A stretch of DNA of 64,000 bases from Ilex aquifolium (Eukaryota; Streptophyta; Magnoliopsida; Aquifoliales; Aquifoliaceae), in the NCBI GenBank assembly GCA_951799425.1, contig OX637395.1, positions 10,208,451-10,272,450 of the forward strand, in the 5' to 3' direction. This document shows positions 38,585-47,932 of this stretch, in pieces. The number at the start of each line of letters is the position of its first letter. Within the stretch, counting starts at the first letter, position 1. A program made the position numbers and the translations under genes. A model generated the notes under the pieces. It worked only from the letters and a program-made list of their open reading frames with translations, was not told where the DNA came from and did not search any database.

Positions 38585-38856
38585 AAAGTTTCCTTTTTTA
38601 AAAGTCGATGTGATTCACCAATTCTTTTTAAAGGATGAATTTGTTCAATTGTTTTTACTTTTAACTCTTCTTTGAATGCATTAGGCATCCAACTAGTTTT
38701 GTAAATTTCTTTATGTGGTACTTTGGGAATATTCCAACCTGTCCAACTAGGTTGTGTAATTTCACATTCATATTCCTCTTCATTAACAATATTAGGTATA
38801 TTGCTAGATGAAGATCTAGAGCTAACTGTGGAATTAGATCTGAAAAATCTATTCAT
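38585..38856 (-). pseudogene. Inverted fragment of the pararetroviral movement protein ORF
   Basis: The minus strand repeats the first 91 or so codons of the movement protein ORF from the ATG at 38856 and then breaks off at the host junction. It differs from the intact copy by very few bases (for example one Ser/Pro change), so the duplication is recent or was made at integration. Confidence 0.9.
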
Positions 38857-39042
38857 TTTGATATTACAAATTGTTTCAATTTTCAAAATTATTTATAAGT
38901 TAATACTGCAAAAGCAGTAAAACCACTAGGATCATACCCTCTATCATTTTTTCCTCACTTTTTTGCCTAAAATTCCTAATTGCCACAAACTGGGACTTCT
39001 GTGTTTTATACATTCTTATTTCCTCCTGCTTCCGCCTTATTT

Positions 39043-39056
39043 TGGTATCAGAGCCA
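39043..39056 (+). other. Pararetroviral primer binding site (initiator tRNA-Met)
   Basis: TGGTATCAGAGCCA matches the complement of the 3' end of plant initiator tRNA-Met, the site where caulimovirid reverse transcription starts and the conventional zero point of the genome. A second copy with one C-to-T change lies at 47106-47119. Confidence 0.9.
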
Positions 39057-39363
39057 TTTGACGACCTGGATGTCTTCTTGTTGAATTATATTTGAATCAT
39101 CTTATTCATTTGCATATTCTCATTGTCTTCAATTCTAGAAATCATTTATAAGTTTGAACTTATCTAGGGCACCCATCCTTTGTTTCTCCAACAGTCTGTA
39201 AGCCTCTTTGTATTCCGTCGTAAGTCCCAGTTTGTGGCAATTAGGAATTTTAGGCAAAAAAGTGAGGAAAAAATGATAGAGGGTATGATCCTAGTGGTTT
39301 TACTGCTTTTGCAGTATTAACTTATAAATAATTTTGAAAATTGAAACAATTTGTAATATCAAA

Positions 39364-40269
39364 ATGAATAGATTTTTCAGATCTAATTCCACAGTTAGCT
39401 CTAGATCTTCATCTAGCAATATACCTAATATTGTTAATGAAGAGGAATATGAATGTGAAATTACACAACCTAGTTGGACAGGTTGGAATATTCCCAAAGT
39501 ACCACATAAAGAAATTTACAAAACTAGTTGGATGTCTAATGCATTCAAAGAAGAGTTAAAAGTAAAAACAATTGAACAAATTCATCCTTTAAAAAGAATT
39601 GGTGAATCACATCGACTTTTAAAAAAGGAAACTTTGGAAAAATATAAATCACAAGGATTTAATTTTATTCATCTTGGATTAGTTCAAGTAGCTATTAAAC
39701 CTTTAATAACTACTGGGAAAAACTCTGCTATTCTATTAACACTCTGTGATGGCAGGTTCAGAAGTTTTAATCCAAGCTTACTGGGCATGATGCAAGCAGG
39801 ATTGCATAACGGTCCAGTTTACTTTAATTGCTATCCTGATTTTACTCTCAGTCTTAGAGATAAAAAAACTGTTAAAGCTCTCACCTTAGGAATAGATCTT
39901 ACAGGTGATATAACAGATCTCGAAAATGATATTGATTCTATTGTTCTTATTTACAGAATTTATTATAAATGCATCAAAACCAATTTGAATGTCAATGCTT
40001 TACAAAGAAGTCCTAAAGATATTACTCTCTTAATGGAACCAAGTACTTCTGATGCTAATATTCAAGTCCCTAAAAGACTTCAGTGGAAAGATGTTACATT
40101 ACCAACAAAATGGTTAATCCAAAACCCTAACTATAAGCCTGAGTCTGAAGAAACAGAATCTGACTTAGAAACAGTTAGGCAATTTGATGATGGAAGTGTT
40201 GAAATTTGTTTTAATAATGTTAGAACACATTCTGCCAGAATTTCTGGAACACATTTAATAAACCTTTGA
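39364..40269 (+). CDS. Pararetroviral movement protein (30K superfamily), ORF1
   Basis: The reading frame from the ATG at 39364 gives 301 residues without interruption. The middle third has the caulimovirid 30K movement protein pattern: an F-I-H-L-G-L-V-Q block, an aliphatic stretch with D-G-R-F, the conserved G-P-V-Y-F-N block followed by a hydrophobic-polar alternation, and a Y-R-I-Y-Y-K block. These proteins form or gate plasmodesmal tubules for cell-to-cell spread. The frame ends at TGA 40267-40269 and overlaps the ORF2 frame by 46 bases. In related endogenous viruses this domain is the N-terminus of the long polyprotein, so the separation here may be original or may reflect a frame break (see findings). 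Confidence 0.85.
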   Translation: MNRFFRSNSTVSSRSSSSNIPNIVNEEEYECEITQPSWTGWNIPKVPHKEIYKTSWMSNAFKEELKVKTIEQIHPLKRIGESHRLLKKETLEKYKSQGFNFIHLGLVQVAIKPLITTGKNSAILLTLCDGRFRSFNPSLLGMMQAGLHNGPVYFNCYPDFTLSLRDKKTVKALTLGIDLTGDITDLENDIDSIVLIYRIYYKCIKTNLNVNALQRSPKDITLLMEPSTSDANIQVPKRLQWKDVTLPTKWLIQNPNYKPESEETESDLETVRQFDDGSVEICFNNVRTHSARISGTHLINL

Positions 40270-43200
40270 TAATTAACGAAGGTAGAAAATCTGAATCCCG
40301 TTCTAGTATCTCCCAGCGAGATAGAGAAATTGAAAATGAAATACAACAAAGATTTAAAAATTTAAAAATGAAAGGGGTAGATAATGAATCCTCTCCACAA
40401 CTCAGTAAACCTAGGTATACTCATTATAAACCTACTCCTATAAGTACATCTTATTCTAGATTTAAAGAAGAAGAAGAAAAAGATAAAGAAGATGATTTTA
40501 CTCCATCTCCTACTATCTCTGCTACTCCTTCTGACTTTCAAAGCCACAAACCCAATTTAGATCATCAATTATATGTTATAACTAAAGATTCTAATACTTT
40601 ATTTTTTCCTGATATGGCCAAATTATTAAAAAATATGAAAAACAATAGAATTAGAAATAAAGATTTTTCTAAATCTTTTGACCCTAAGCAACAACAAAAA
40701 ATAAAAGTTCAGTGGGTTAAATTTATGCATAAATTAGAATCTGAAATAGAATTTTTTGATTATTTTGATTCCTGTCATAAAGATATAAAAGTCATAACAA
40801 AGCATAAATGGAAGACGACTGATTCTGGCACAATATCTGCTAGTCATCCCCCAACACAATCTTTCACTTTCAATATTACTGATAAAGAAATCACTGCTTC
40901 ACCTTTTAAGATTCCTACTAATGAATCTGATAAAATGACCACTGACCAAGCTATGCTTGTAAAAATTGAAAAGAAAGTTGTTGAACAAAATAATTTTACC
41001 AACCAAAGCCTAATTACTATAGGAAAACAGTTGGATAAAATAGAAACTAAAATTGAAAAAATTGAAACTTCTTCTAGTAAAAAGGTAGAGAAACCCCTAA
41101 TTCACTTACCAGAAGATAGAACAAATTTAGGAATTTCAGATCAACTCAGAATTGCTAAAATTGACCAGTTATTTAAAAAATTAGATTCTTCACAAGAAGA
41201 AACTGCAACCTCTAAAGTAAATACAATTAATAAAGATTCTGATTCTGAAACTGAAACTTCCATATCTTCCTCTGATGAAGAAATTAAGATTTTGGAAACA
41301 CAATTCACAGATAATCTAGCAATATCTAACCCTATTTCCAAAATTAACAAATTAGTTATTCCTACTAGTTCTACAAAGAACTGGTATTCTAAACCTACCC
41401 CTCCTGATATACAATTTGAAGAAAAAAATATTTCAAACCAATTTTCTGTTCAATCAAACAAACTCTATGAATGGAATATTGATGGCTTAAGTGAACAAGA
41501 AATCTTAAATAAAATACATCATATGTCCATGGTTATCAATAGTTATGTTAAAAATCTTGATGAAAAAGAACCTCAAATTGTTGACTTAGTCACCTCTGGA
41601 TTTACAAGTGTATTAAGAAATTGGTGGGATAATTACCTCACAAATGAATCTCGAGATAACATAAAATATGCTATTGTCACAGATGACGATAACATTCCCA
41701 TATTTGATGAAAGAATTGGTCAAGCCAAACCAGATGGCTTAAATACTTTAATTTTTACCATTGTAAAACATTTTGTTGGCACACCAAGCAATATTGAAGC
41801 TAGAATCCATGATCAGCTTAGCAATCTTAGGTGCCCAACCTTAAGTGATTTTAGATGGTATAAAGATGTTTTTATAAACAGAGTCATGCTTAGGCCTGAC
41901 TGTAATCAATCTTTTTGGAAAGAAAAATTTGTAAATGGTTTACCTAATTTATTTGCCCACAAAATTAGAGAAGCCCTCAGTAAAGAAACTGGAATTATTC
42001 AATATGATTCTCTAACTTATGGACAAATTGTCAGTACAATCCAAAAGGAAGGTCTTAGGATGTGTATTGATCTAAAAATTACTAAACAATTGCAAAAAGA
42101 CAAAAAGAAAGCTAAATATGAAATGGGTAATTTCTGTGAACAATATGGTCTCCCTCCAGTAGCACCATCTACCTCCAGAAAACATAAACATAGAACCCAT
42201 AAAAAACATATTTCAAAAAATAAATCTTATTACAAAAAGAATAAAGAAACTCTTTCTAAACCGAAGTTTTATAAAAGATCTCATAAGTCCACAGACAAAA
42301 AACCTAAAAAATCAGGCAAAATGTCTAAATGGCTTACTGCAAATAAAAACCCTGATAAAACTGCAACTTGTTATAATTGTGGGAAAAAAGGACACAAGAG
42401 TCCTGATTGCCCAATTAAGAAAGAAGTTAAAAAACTAAATTTACAAGAAAATGAAACAGAAGAAATTCTAAAAATCTTCAGAATTCATAATCCTCCAACA
42501 GAAGATGAATCTGAAGAATCTTCTGAAGATTCTGATGTCTCTGACCCATCCACAACTACCGAACCTGACATTGAAATAGGTTGTAAAGATAATTGTAGAT
42601 GTGATAATATCAGAGTCATTACTAAACAAAATGAAGAAGAACAAATCCTAATCGATTTAATAAGTAAAATTGAAGATCCTGATTTAAAGGCTAAATACAT
42701 AAAAAATCTCAAAAATTTGTTTGTCAACAAAGATAAAAATAAACATCTAGTTATTGAAAAACCTTTAATCAGTATTAATAAAACAATGGAAAGATTCAGT
42801 AAAGAAAAGAAAAAGGAATTAACTTTATCTGACCTTTACAGTGAAATTAATAAAATAAAAATTGAAATAAAAGACTTAAAAGCCCAAGATAAAGATCTTG
42901 CTGAAAAACTGAGTCTTTTAACAATGTCCCCAGATAATAATCAATCTGATAATGAATCTGAAACTTCAACTAAGACACTTTCCCAGCGGATACCTACGAC
43001 CTCCGGTGTATTGGAAACTGCAGGTTTAACGAAGCTGCCATCGCAAGATGGGTGTCTACCAATTGATAATCAGATCAATTCAATCAGAGAAATTAAATTA
43101 CAAAAATGGTATTTTCAAATAAAAATCATAATCAATGATGATTTTGTTCTCAATACTATTGCTCTTATTGACACAGGAGCAGATGTCAATTGTATTCAAG

Positions 43201-45056
43201 AAGGATTAATTCCAACTAAGTTTTATGAAAAAACTATGCATCAACTAAGATCTGCTAATGGCAGTAAAATGAATGTTGAGTATAAATTACCTAAAGCCCA
43301 TATCTGCCAAGATAATGTTTGTTTTAAAACATCTTTTATTCTTGTTAAAGATATGACTGATGAAGTAATTTTAGGATTGCCTTTTATCTATTTACTAACT
43401 CCATTCACAATAGATAATGAAGGTTTATCCACCCAACCTTTGAATCAACCAGTAAAATTCAAATTTCTTCTCAAACCTGAGATTAAAGAATTAAGGCAAC
43501 TTAAAGATGAATCTGTCTCTAAGTACCTTAGGAAAATTAACCAAGTAAAATTCTTAAAAGAAGAAATTATTCACCAAAGGATTCAAGAACAATTAAAAAA
43601 TCCGATTCTTACTGAAAGAATTAACCAATTCAAAGAAAAAATAGAACAAGAAGTTTGCTCTATGCTTCCTACAGCTTTTTGGCATAGGAAAAAACATACT
43701 GTTGAACTTCCCTATATTAAAGGATTTGATGAAAAAAATATTCCCACTAAATCCAGACCTATTCAAATGAATCAGGAAGTTATGGAAATTTGTAAAAAAG
43801 AGATTTTTGAACTTTTGAAAAATAACATTATTAGAAAATCTAAATCTCCATGGTCCTGTCCTGCTTTCTATGTTGTTAAAAATGCTGAATTAGAAAGAGG
43901 GACTCCCAGACTTGTTATTAATTACAAACCTTTAAATTCTGTTTTGGAATGGATCAGATACCCTATTCCAAACAAACAAGATTTAATCAAACGACTACGA
44001 AATGCAGTCATATTTTCCAAATTTGACTTAAAATCTGGATTTTGGCAAATACAGATTGCTGAAAAAGATAAGTACAAAACTGCTTTTACTACTCCATTTG
44101 GACATTATGAATGGAATGTTGTTCCTTTTGGTTTAAAAAATGCACCAAGTGAATTCCAAAACATTATGAATACAATCTTCATAGATTTAAGTCATTGTTC
44201 TATTGTTTACATAGATGACATTCTCATCTTTAGTAAATCTATAGATGAACATTGGAAACATCTTAATACATTTACTGAAACTGCTAAGCATAATGGTTTA
44301 GTCATTTCTGCTAGCAAAATTAAATTATTCCAAACTGCTGTCAGATTTCTAGGATATGATATTCAGCAATCTACTATCATCCCCATTAGCCGGTCTATCA
44401 ATTTTGCTGATAAATTCCCTGATGAAATCCTTGACAAAACCCAATTGCAAAGATTCCTCGGATCTCTCAATTATGTTTCAGATTTTTATCAAAATCTTAG
44501 ACAAATTGTCAAACCTCTTTATGCTAGGCTTAAAGATAACCCTACTCCTTGGACGTCTGAACATACTTCCATTGTTCAGCAGGTCAAGAAATACATTAAG
44601 ACTCTTCCTTGTTTAGGAATTCCTTCTATCAATTCCTTCAAAATTATCCAAACTGATGCCTCTAACATTGGTTATGGTGGTATTCTGCTTCAGAAAGAAA
44701 CTCCTAATTCTTCTGAACAAATTGTTCGTTTTCATTCTGGTATTTGGAACGATACTCAAATGAATTATTCTACAATTAAAAAAGAAATTTTATCTATTAT
44801 CCTGTGCGTCTCAAAATTCCAGGATGATATATTAAATCAAAAATTCTTGACCAGAGTAGACTGTAAATCTGCAAAAGAAGTTTTACTCAAAGATGTTCAA
44901 AACATTGCTAGTAAGCAAATTTTTGCCAGATGGCAATCTATTTTAAGTATTTTTGATTTTGACATAGAATATATTAAGGGCAGTAATAACTGCATTCCTG
45001 ATTTCCTAACCAGAGAATTTTTGCAGGAACCTCATGGCGGACAGAAAGCCCATTAA
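40224..45056 (+). CDS. Pararetroviral polyprotein: coat protein, zinc finger, aspartic protease, RT, RNase H (ORF2)
   Basis: The frame is open from 40224 (after a TAG) to the TAA at 45054-45056. Its first ATG is at 40368; numbered from 40266 it has 1596 codons. In order: a Lys/Glu-rich N-terminal part; coat-protein region about 400-640; a basic stretch; CCHC zinc knuckle at 702-715 (C-X2-C-X4-H-X4-C); an acidic Ser-rich patch; retroviral-type aspartic protease with DTGAD at 969-973; reverse transcriptase with YIDD at 1315-1318; RNase H with its first Asp at 1464. There is no integrase. No stop or frameshift interrupts the frame, which is unusual for an old insertion. How translation starts is unclear because no ATG lies in the ORF1 overlap. 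Confidence 0.9.
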   Translation, partial: NTFCQNFWNTFNKPLIINEGRKSESRSSISQRDREIENEIQQRFKNLKMKGVDNESSPQLSKPRYTHYKPTPISTSYSRFKEEEEKDKEDDFTPSPTISATPSDFQSHKPNLDHQLYVITKDSNTLFFPDMAKLLKNMKNNRIRNKDFSKSFDPKQQQKIKVQWVKFMHKLESEIEFFDYFDSCHKDIKVITKHKWKTTDSGTISASHPPTQSFTFNITDKEITASPFKIPTNESDKMTTDQAMLVKIEKKVVEQNNFTNQSLITIGKQLDKIETKIEKIETSSSKKVEKPLIHLPEDRTNLGISDQLRIAKIDQLFKKLDSSQEETATSKVNTINKDSDSETETSISSSDEEIKILETQFTDNLAISNPISKINKLVIPTSSTKNWYSKPTPPDIQFEEKNISNQFSVQSNKLYEWNIDGLSEQEILNKIHHMSMVINSYVKNLDEKEPQIVDLVTSGFTSVLRNWWDNYLTNESRDNIKYAIVTDDDNIPIFDERIGQAKPDGLNTLIFTIVKHFVGTPSNIEARIHDQLSNLRCPTLSDFRWYKDVFINRVMLRPDCNQSFWKEKFVNGLPNLFAHKIREALSKETGIIQYDSLTYGQIVSTIQKEGLRMCIDLKITKQLQKDKKKAKYEMGNFCEQYGLPPVAPSTSRKHKHRTHKKHISKNKSYYKKNKETLSKPKFYKRSHKSTDKKPKKSGKMSKWLTANKNPDKTATCYNCGKKGHKSPDCPIKKEVKKLNLQENETEEILKIFRIHNPPTEDESEESSEDSDVSDPSTTTEPDIEIGCKDNCRCDNIRVITKQNEEEQILIDLISKIEDPDLKAKYIKNLKNLFVNKDKNKHLVIEKPLISINKTMERFSKEKKKELTLSDLYSEINKIKIEIKDLKAQDKDLAEKLSLLTMSPDNNQSDNESETSTKTLSQRIPTTSGVLETAGLTKLPSQDGCLPIDNQINSIREIKLQKWYFQIKIIINDDFVLNTIALIDTGADVNCIQEGLIPTKFYEKTMHQLRSANGSKMNVEYKLPKAHICQDNVCFKTSFILVKDMTDEVILGLPFIYLLTPFTIDNEGLSTQPLNQPVKFKFLLKPEIKELRQLKDESVSKYLRKINQVKFLKEEIIHQRIQEQLKNPILTERINQFKEKIEQEVCSMLPTAFWHRKKHTVELPYIKGFDEKNIPTKSRPIQMNQEVMEICKKEIFELLKNNIIRKSKSPWSCPAFYVVKNAELERGTPRLVINYKPLNSVLEWIRYPIPNKQDLIKRLRNAVIFSKFDLKSGFWQIQIAEKDKYKTAFTTPFGHYEWNVVPFGLKNAPSEFQNIMNTIFIDLSHCSIVYIDDILIFSKSIDEHWKHLNTFTETAKHNGLVISASKIKLFQTAVRFLGYDIQQSTIIPISRSINFADKFPDEILDKTQLQRFLGSLNYVSDFYQNLRQIVKPLYARLKDNPTPWTSEHTSIVQQVKKYIKTLPCLGIPSINSFKIIQTDASNIGYGGILLQKETPNSSEQIVRFHSGIWNDTQMNYSTIKKEILSIILCVSKFQDDILNQKFLTRVDCKSAKEVLLKDVQNIASKQIFARWQSILSIFDFDIEYIKGSNNCIPDFLTREFLQEPHGGQKAH

Positions 45057-46497
45057 GCCTACTACTTCCTCCAAAAACCCGGGGGGGAAAGACAAGGGTA
45101 AAACTGTCAACCAAGTTTTTGCCTCTGCTATTGCCACAGTAAAGGAGGAAGATTCACCTTCTTTGGTTTATAGAAAAGGTGTTGTTTCCCATGCACCAGG
45201 CCCCTCTAGTGCCTTGGCCATTGCAAATAGATTCACCCCATTAGGTAGACCAGTTGGCCCACTAAGCCGACCTATTCAGCCTACCATTGTAAATCCATCT
45301 ACATTCTCCCAAATGGCTCAACAGCCACCTCCATCAACCAGTCTCCTGGCTGACCCATTTTCCACTTCTGGACCTGTAACCCAAATTCCTACAGGACCAA
45401 GATTTGATTACATTAATAAAAGCCCAATGACTAATATCTTTGCCATCGAACCAGCCCATGCTCATTTGGCTGACCCAAATAATCCAATTAAATTAATCAA
45501 TGCCTATCTTGGAGAAGGATGGACTTTTGTTCCAGCCCATCCTGCCAAAACCTTTGTCTTCTACCAAGACATTCTATTCTTCACTCAGTCTATTTTTATC
45601 AAACCAATTCCTGATAAAAATGACCCATCCAAAGCCATTTACCATTCCCTATTTATCAAAAAACTATGGTCCACCAAGGATTGGGGCTCTCACCCTTCTT
45701 CACTCCGTGATCTCCCTGGACATAGTGTGCAGTTCGATTACTATGACTACATTGAGTCATGGACCAAACTCTTACTCTATCAAGATGAGTCTTTAACTCA
45801 TTCTTGGTTCATTCAATTTGACAAGAATTTCAGTGACCAGATTCCTTCCTGGTTTGACAGGTGGTGGCATGTTCATGGCCCCATCCCTGGAATTCTTCCC
45901 AAGGATCTTCATGATCAATTCACCTACTTCTCATCTACTTTTACTCCTAGTATACAGCAGTCCTCATTCCCCATTCCTATTTTACTAACATTTTTCTGCA
46001 GGTACAAAATATCATGGATTTGCAGGTGGCAATGGAAAATTGTTAATCATCATGTTTGCAGGCAATACTCTGTGAAATGGTGGCCCAAATACCAGTATCA
46101 ATCTATTATTGATACAATTCAAAGAGACTATCCTGTCAGGGTCCCAGCCCCTCAAGAGGCTCCTTTACCATTGATGTCGTCTACTCCGGCAAAACAAACC
46201 ATGCCGACTCTCAGAGTCTCTACAACAGTAGAGAAACAGCCTGCGACTGAAAGCTCATCCAAGCCCAAGATCAAAAAGTCCACCTCCAAGGACTCAATTG
46301 CACAAGCACCAACTCCGGCCCAACTCCTCAAGATGGCCCAAGACTTAATTGAGCAAGCCCAAGCAGCTTCCAATAATTCCAGGTCTTCACCATCTTCAGA
46401 AGGATCCGTTACTCCATCCATGGACCCGTTTCAGGATGCTCAGGACCCATATGCCGGATATGATGACTTGGACCCAGCCGATCTGGCTAGTCCGTGA
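45034..46497 (+). CDS. Pararetroviral ORF3, unknown function
   Basis: Starts at an ATG at 45034, overlaps the end of ORF2 by 23 bases in another frame, and runs 487 codons to TGA. Residues 1-30 are basic and Ser/Thr/Lys-rich, and about 60-125 are Pro-rich. A Trp- and aromatic-rich middle (about 165-340, with W-F-D-R-W-W and similar clusters) looks like a folded domain. The C-terminal 120 residues are low-complexity, Ser/Pro/Gln-rich and acidic. No protease, RT or zinc motif is seen. A second ORF of this size and position occurs in florendovirus genomes (established for that group); its role is not known to me. A transactivator or virion-associated role is possible but unsupported. Confidence 0.75.
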   Translation: MADRKPIKPTTSSKNPGGKDKGKTVNQVFASAIATVKEEDSPSLVYRKGVVSHAPGPSSALAIANRFTPLGRPVGPLSRPIQPTIVNPSTFSQMAQQPPPSTSLLADPFSTSGPVTQIPTGPRFDYINKSPMTNIFAIEPAHAHLADPNNPIKLINAYLGEGWTFVPAHPAKTFVFYQDILFFTQSIFIKPIPDKNDPSKAIYHSLFIKKLWSTKDWGSHPSSLRDLPGHSVQFDYYDYIESWTKLLLYQDESLTHSWFIQFDKNFSDQIPSWFDRWWHVHGPIPGILPKDLHDQFTYFSSTFTPSIQQSSFPIPILLTFFCRYKISWICRWQWKIVNHHVCRQYSVKWWPKYQYQSIIDTIQRDYPVRVPAPQEAPLPLMSSTPAKQTMPTLRVSTTVEKQPATESSSKPKIKKSTSKDSIAQAPTPAQLLKMAQDLIEQAQAASNNSRSSPSSEGSVTPSMDPFQDAQDPYAGYDDLDPADLASP

Positions 46498-47063
46498 TTC
46501 TTATCCTTATCTGTGATGGCTTCAATCACTACTGTCAGTAATTGACAGAAAAGCTGCCCATCACATGTAATGCTAAGACAATCACATGGCTACCCACTAT
46601 TCAGTAGCCCTTTATCTCTGAAATGACTTTTCTCCTTTAGTAAAAGCATTTCACCCACCGAAAGTTTGATTCTCAGACAAACCATGACCCACAAGTTCAG
46701 TTTGTCAACATTTACCCAGAGTAAAAGACTTTTACCTCTTCTTTTCCACCAAAAGCAGAGTTACCTGTCCTTTTACCCTTTCACATTTTCAAAGGGAAAT
46801 CATTACTCAGATTCTCTTACTCCTTATTTAAGCAAGAGTTTGAAGACGAAGAGGGAAGAACGTTTTCTTCCATCGTTCACATCTTTTGTTTCCCAGTTTA
46901 AACACATCTATTGCAGATTGTAAAGCTCCAAGTTATGAGAAGCTACCAAATTCACACTTGTATCCACTCTGCACTCTTACTTTGACTAGCCCACTTTAGT
47001 GCTAGTATTGTAAGTATTGTATTTACTTGTGTGTATTTTGACTTATATTCCATAATTTCAGTT
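46498..47063 (+). promoter_or_regulatory. Pararetroviral intergenic region with promoter
   Basis: This non-coding stretch lies between ORF3 and the primer-site repeat. A TATA-like TATTTAAG at 46825-46832 is followed by a purine-rich GAAGACGAAGAGGG. This is the expected place for the full-length transcript promoter and start, with the leader continuing through the primer site (equivalent to 39000-39363). No AATAAA poly(A) signal was found with confidence. Confidence 0.6.
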
Positions 47064-47187
47064 GTGTTTTATACATTCTTATTTCCTCCTGCTTCCGCCT
47101 TATTTTGGTATTAGAGCCATTTGACGACCTGGATGTCTTCTTGTTGAATTATATTTGAATCATCTTATTCATTTGCATATTCTCATT

Positions 47188-47423
47188 GTTAACAACATAG
47201 AAAGCAGGACAGGACCATGGAGATTTAGATTTTCTAATAATGTTATTTTTCAAAAGTTCAGAAATCTCTTTTTTACAAATTTCCATAACTTCCTGATTCA
47301 TTTGAATAGGTCTGGATTTAGTGGGAATATTTTTTTCATCAAATCCTTTAATATAGGGAAGTTCAACAGTATGTTTTTTCCTATGCCAAAAAGCTGTAGG
47401 AAGCATAGAGCAAACTTCTTGTT
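47188..47423 (-). pseudogene. Inverted fragment of the pararetroviral RT region
   Basis: The minus strand repeats the bases of ORF2 at 43646-43878 (protease-to-RT linker and RT start) almost exactly, with one visible Phe/Ser change. It is joined on the left to the primer-site repeat and on the right to a direct copy of another part of ORF2. It cannot make a functional enzyme. Confidence 0.9.
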
Positions 47424-47899
47424 CAATATTACTGATAAAGAAATCACTGCTTCACCTTTTAAGATTCCTACTAATGAATCTGATAAAATGACCACTGACC
47501 AAGCTATGCTTGTAAAAATTGAAAAGAAAGTTGTTGAACAAAATAATTTTACCAACCAAAGCCTAATTACTATAGGAAAACAGTTGGATAAAATAGAAAC
47601 TAAAATTGAAAAAATTGAAACTTCTTCTAGTAAAAAGGTAGAGAAACCCCTAATTCACTTACCAGAAGATAGAACAAATTTAGGAATTTCAGATCAACTC
47701 AGAATTGCTAAAATTGACCAGTTATTTAAAAAAATTAGATTCTTCACAAGAAGAAACTGCAACCTCTAAAGTAAATACAATTAATAAAGATTCTGATTCT
47801 GAAACTGAAACTTCCATATCTTCCTCTGATGAAGAAATTAAGATTTTGGAAACACAATTCACAGATAATCTAGCAATATCTAACCCTATTTCCAAAATT

Positions 47900-47905
<6 letters not shown>
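47424..47905 (+). pseudogene. Direct fragment of pararetroviral ORF2 with a one-base insertion
   Basis: Copies ORF2 bases 40871-41351 or so. An extra A in the run near 47728-47734 shifts the frame relative to the intact copy. The fragment stops where a (TA)n tract begins (47905-47932), which is the right-hand host junction. Confidence 0.9.

Positions 47906-47932
<27 letters not shown>
47905..47932. repeat. (TA)n microsatellite at the right viral junction
   Basis: A TATATATA tract of about 28 bases directly abuts the last viral base. It belongs to the AT-rich centre of the host Harbinger MITE; the other copy of that MITE has TATATACATATATTATG at the same place. Confidence 0.85.

Larger units (their letters stand above)
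38585..47905 (+). mobile_element. Endogenous plant pararetrovirus (Caulimoviridae, florendovirus-like), full genome unit plus rearranged ends
   Basis: One circular-genome unit of about 8.06 kb is present: the tRNA-Met primer site recurs at 39043 and 47106. It carries a movement protein ORF, a large CP-zinc finger-protease-RT-RNase H ORF, and a third ORF, followed by a non-coding region with a TATA box. There is no integrase and no LTR, as expected for this family. The ends are rearranged: left, a 414-bp inverted copy (38585-38998 against 39222-39635) with a 223-bp spacer; right, a primer-site repeat, then an inverted piece of the RT region (47188-47423), then a direct copy of ORF2 (47424-47905). 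Integrated copies of this kind are fixed host DNA. Genus placement is inferred from gene order and was not tested by phylogeny. Confidence 0.9.

Noticed and set aside
39364..45056. Ty3/gypsy retrotransposon
   Set aside because: RT and RNase H are related, but there is no integrase and no LTR, and a 30K movement protein precedes the coat region, which marks a pararetrovirus.
47905..47932. (TA)n tract as viral sequence
   Set aside because: It is absent from the corresponding place in ORF2 and fits the AT core of the host MITE.
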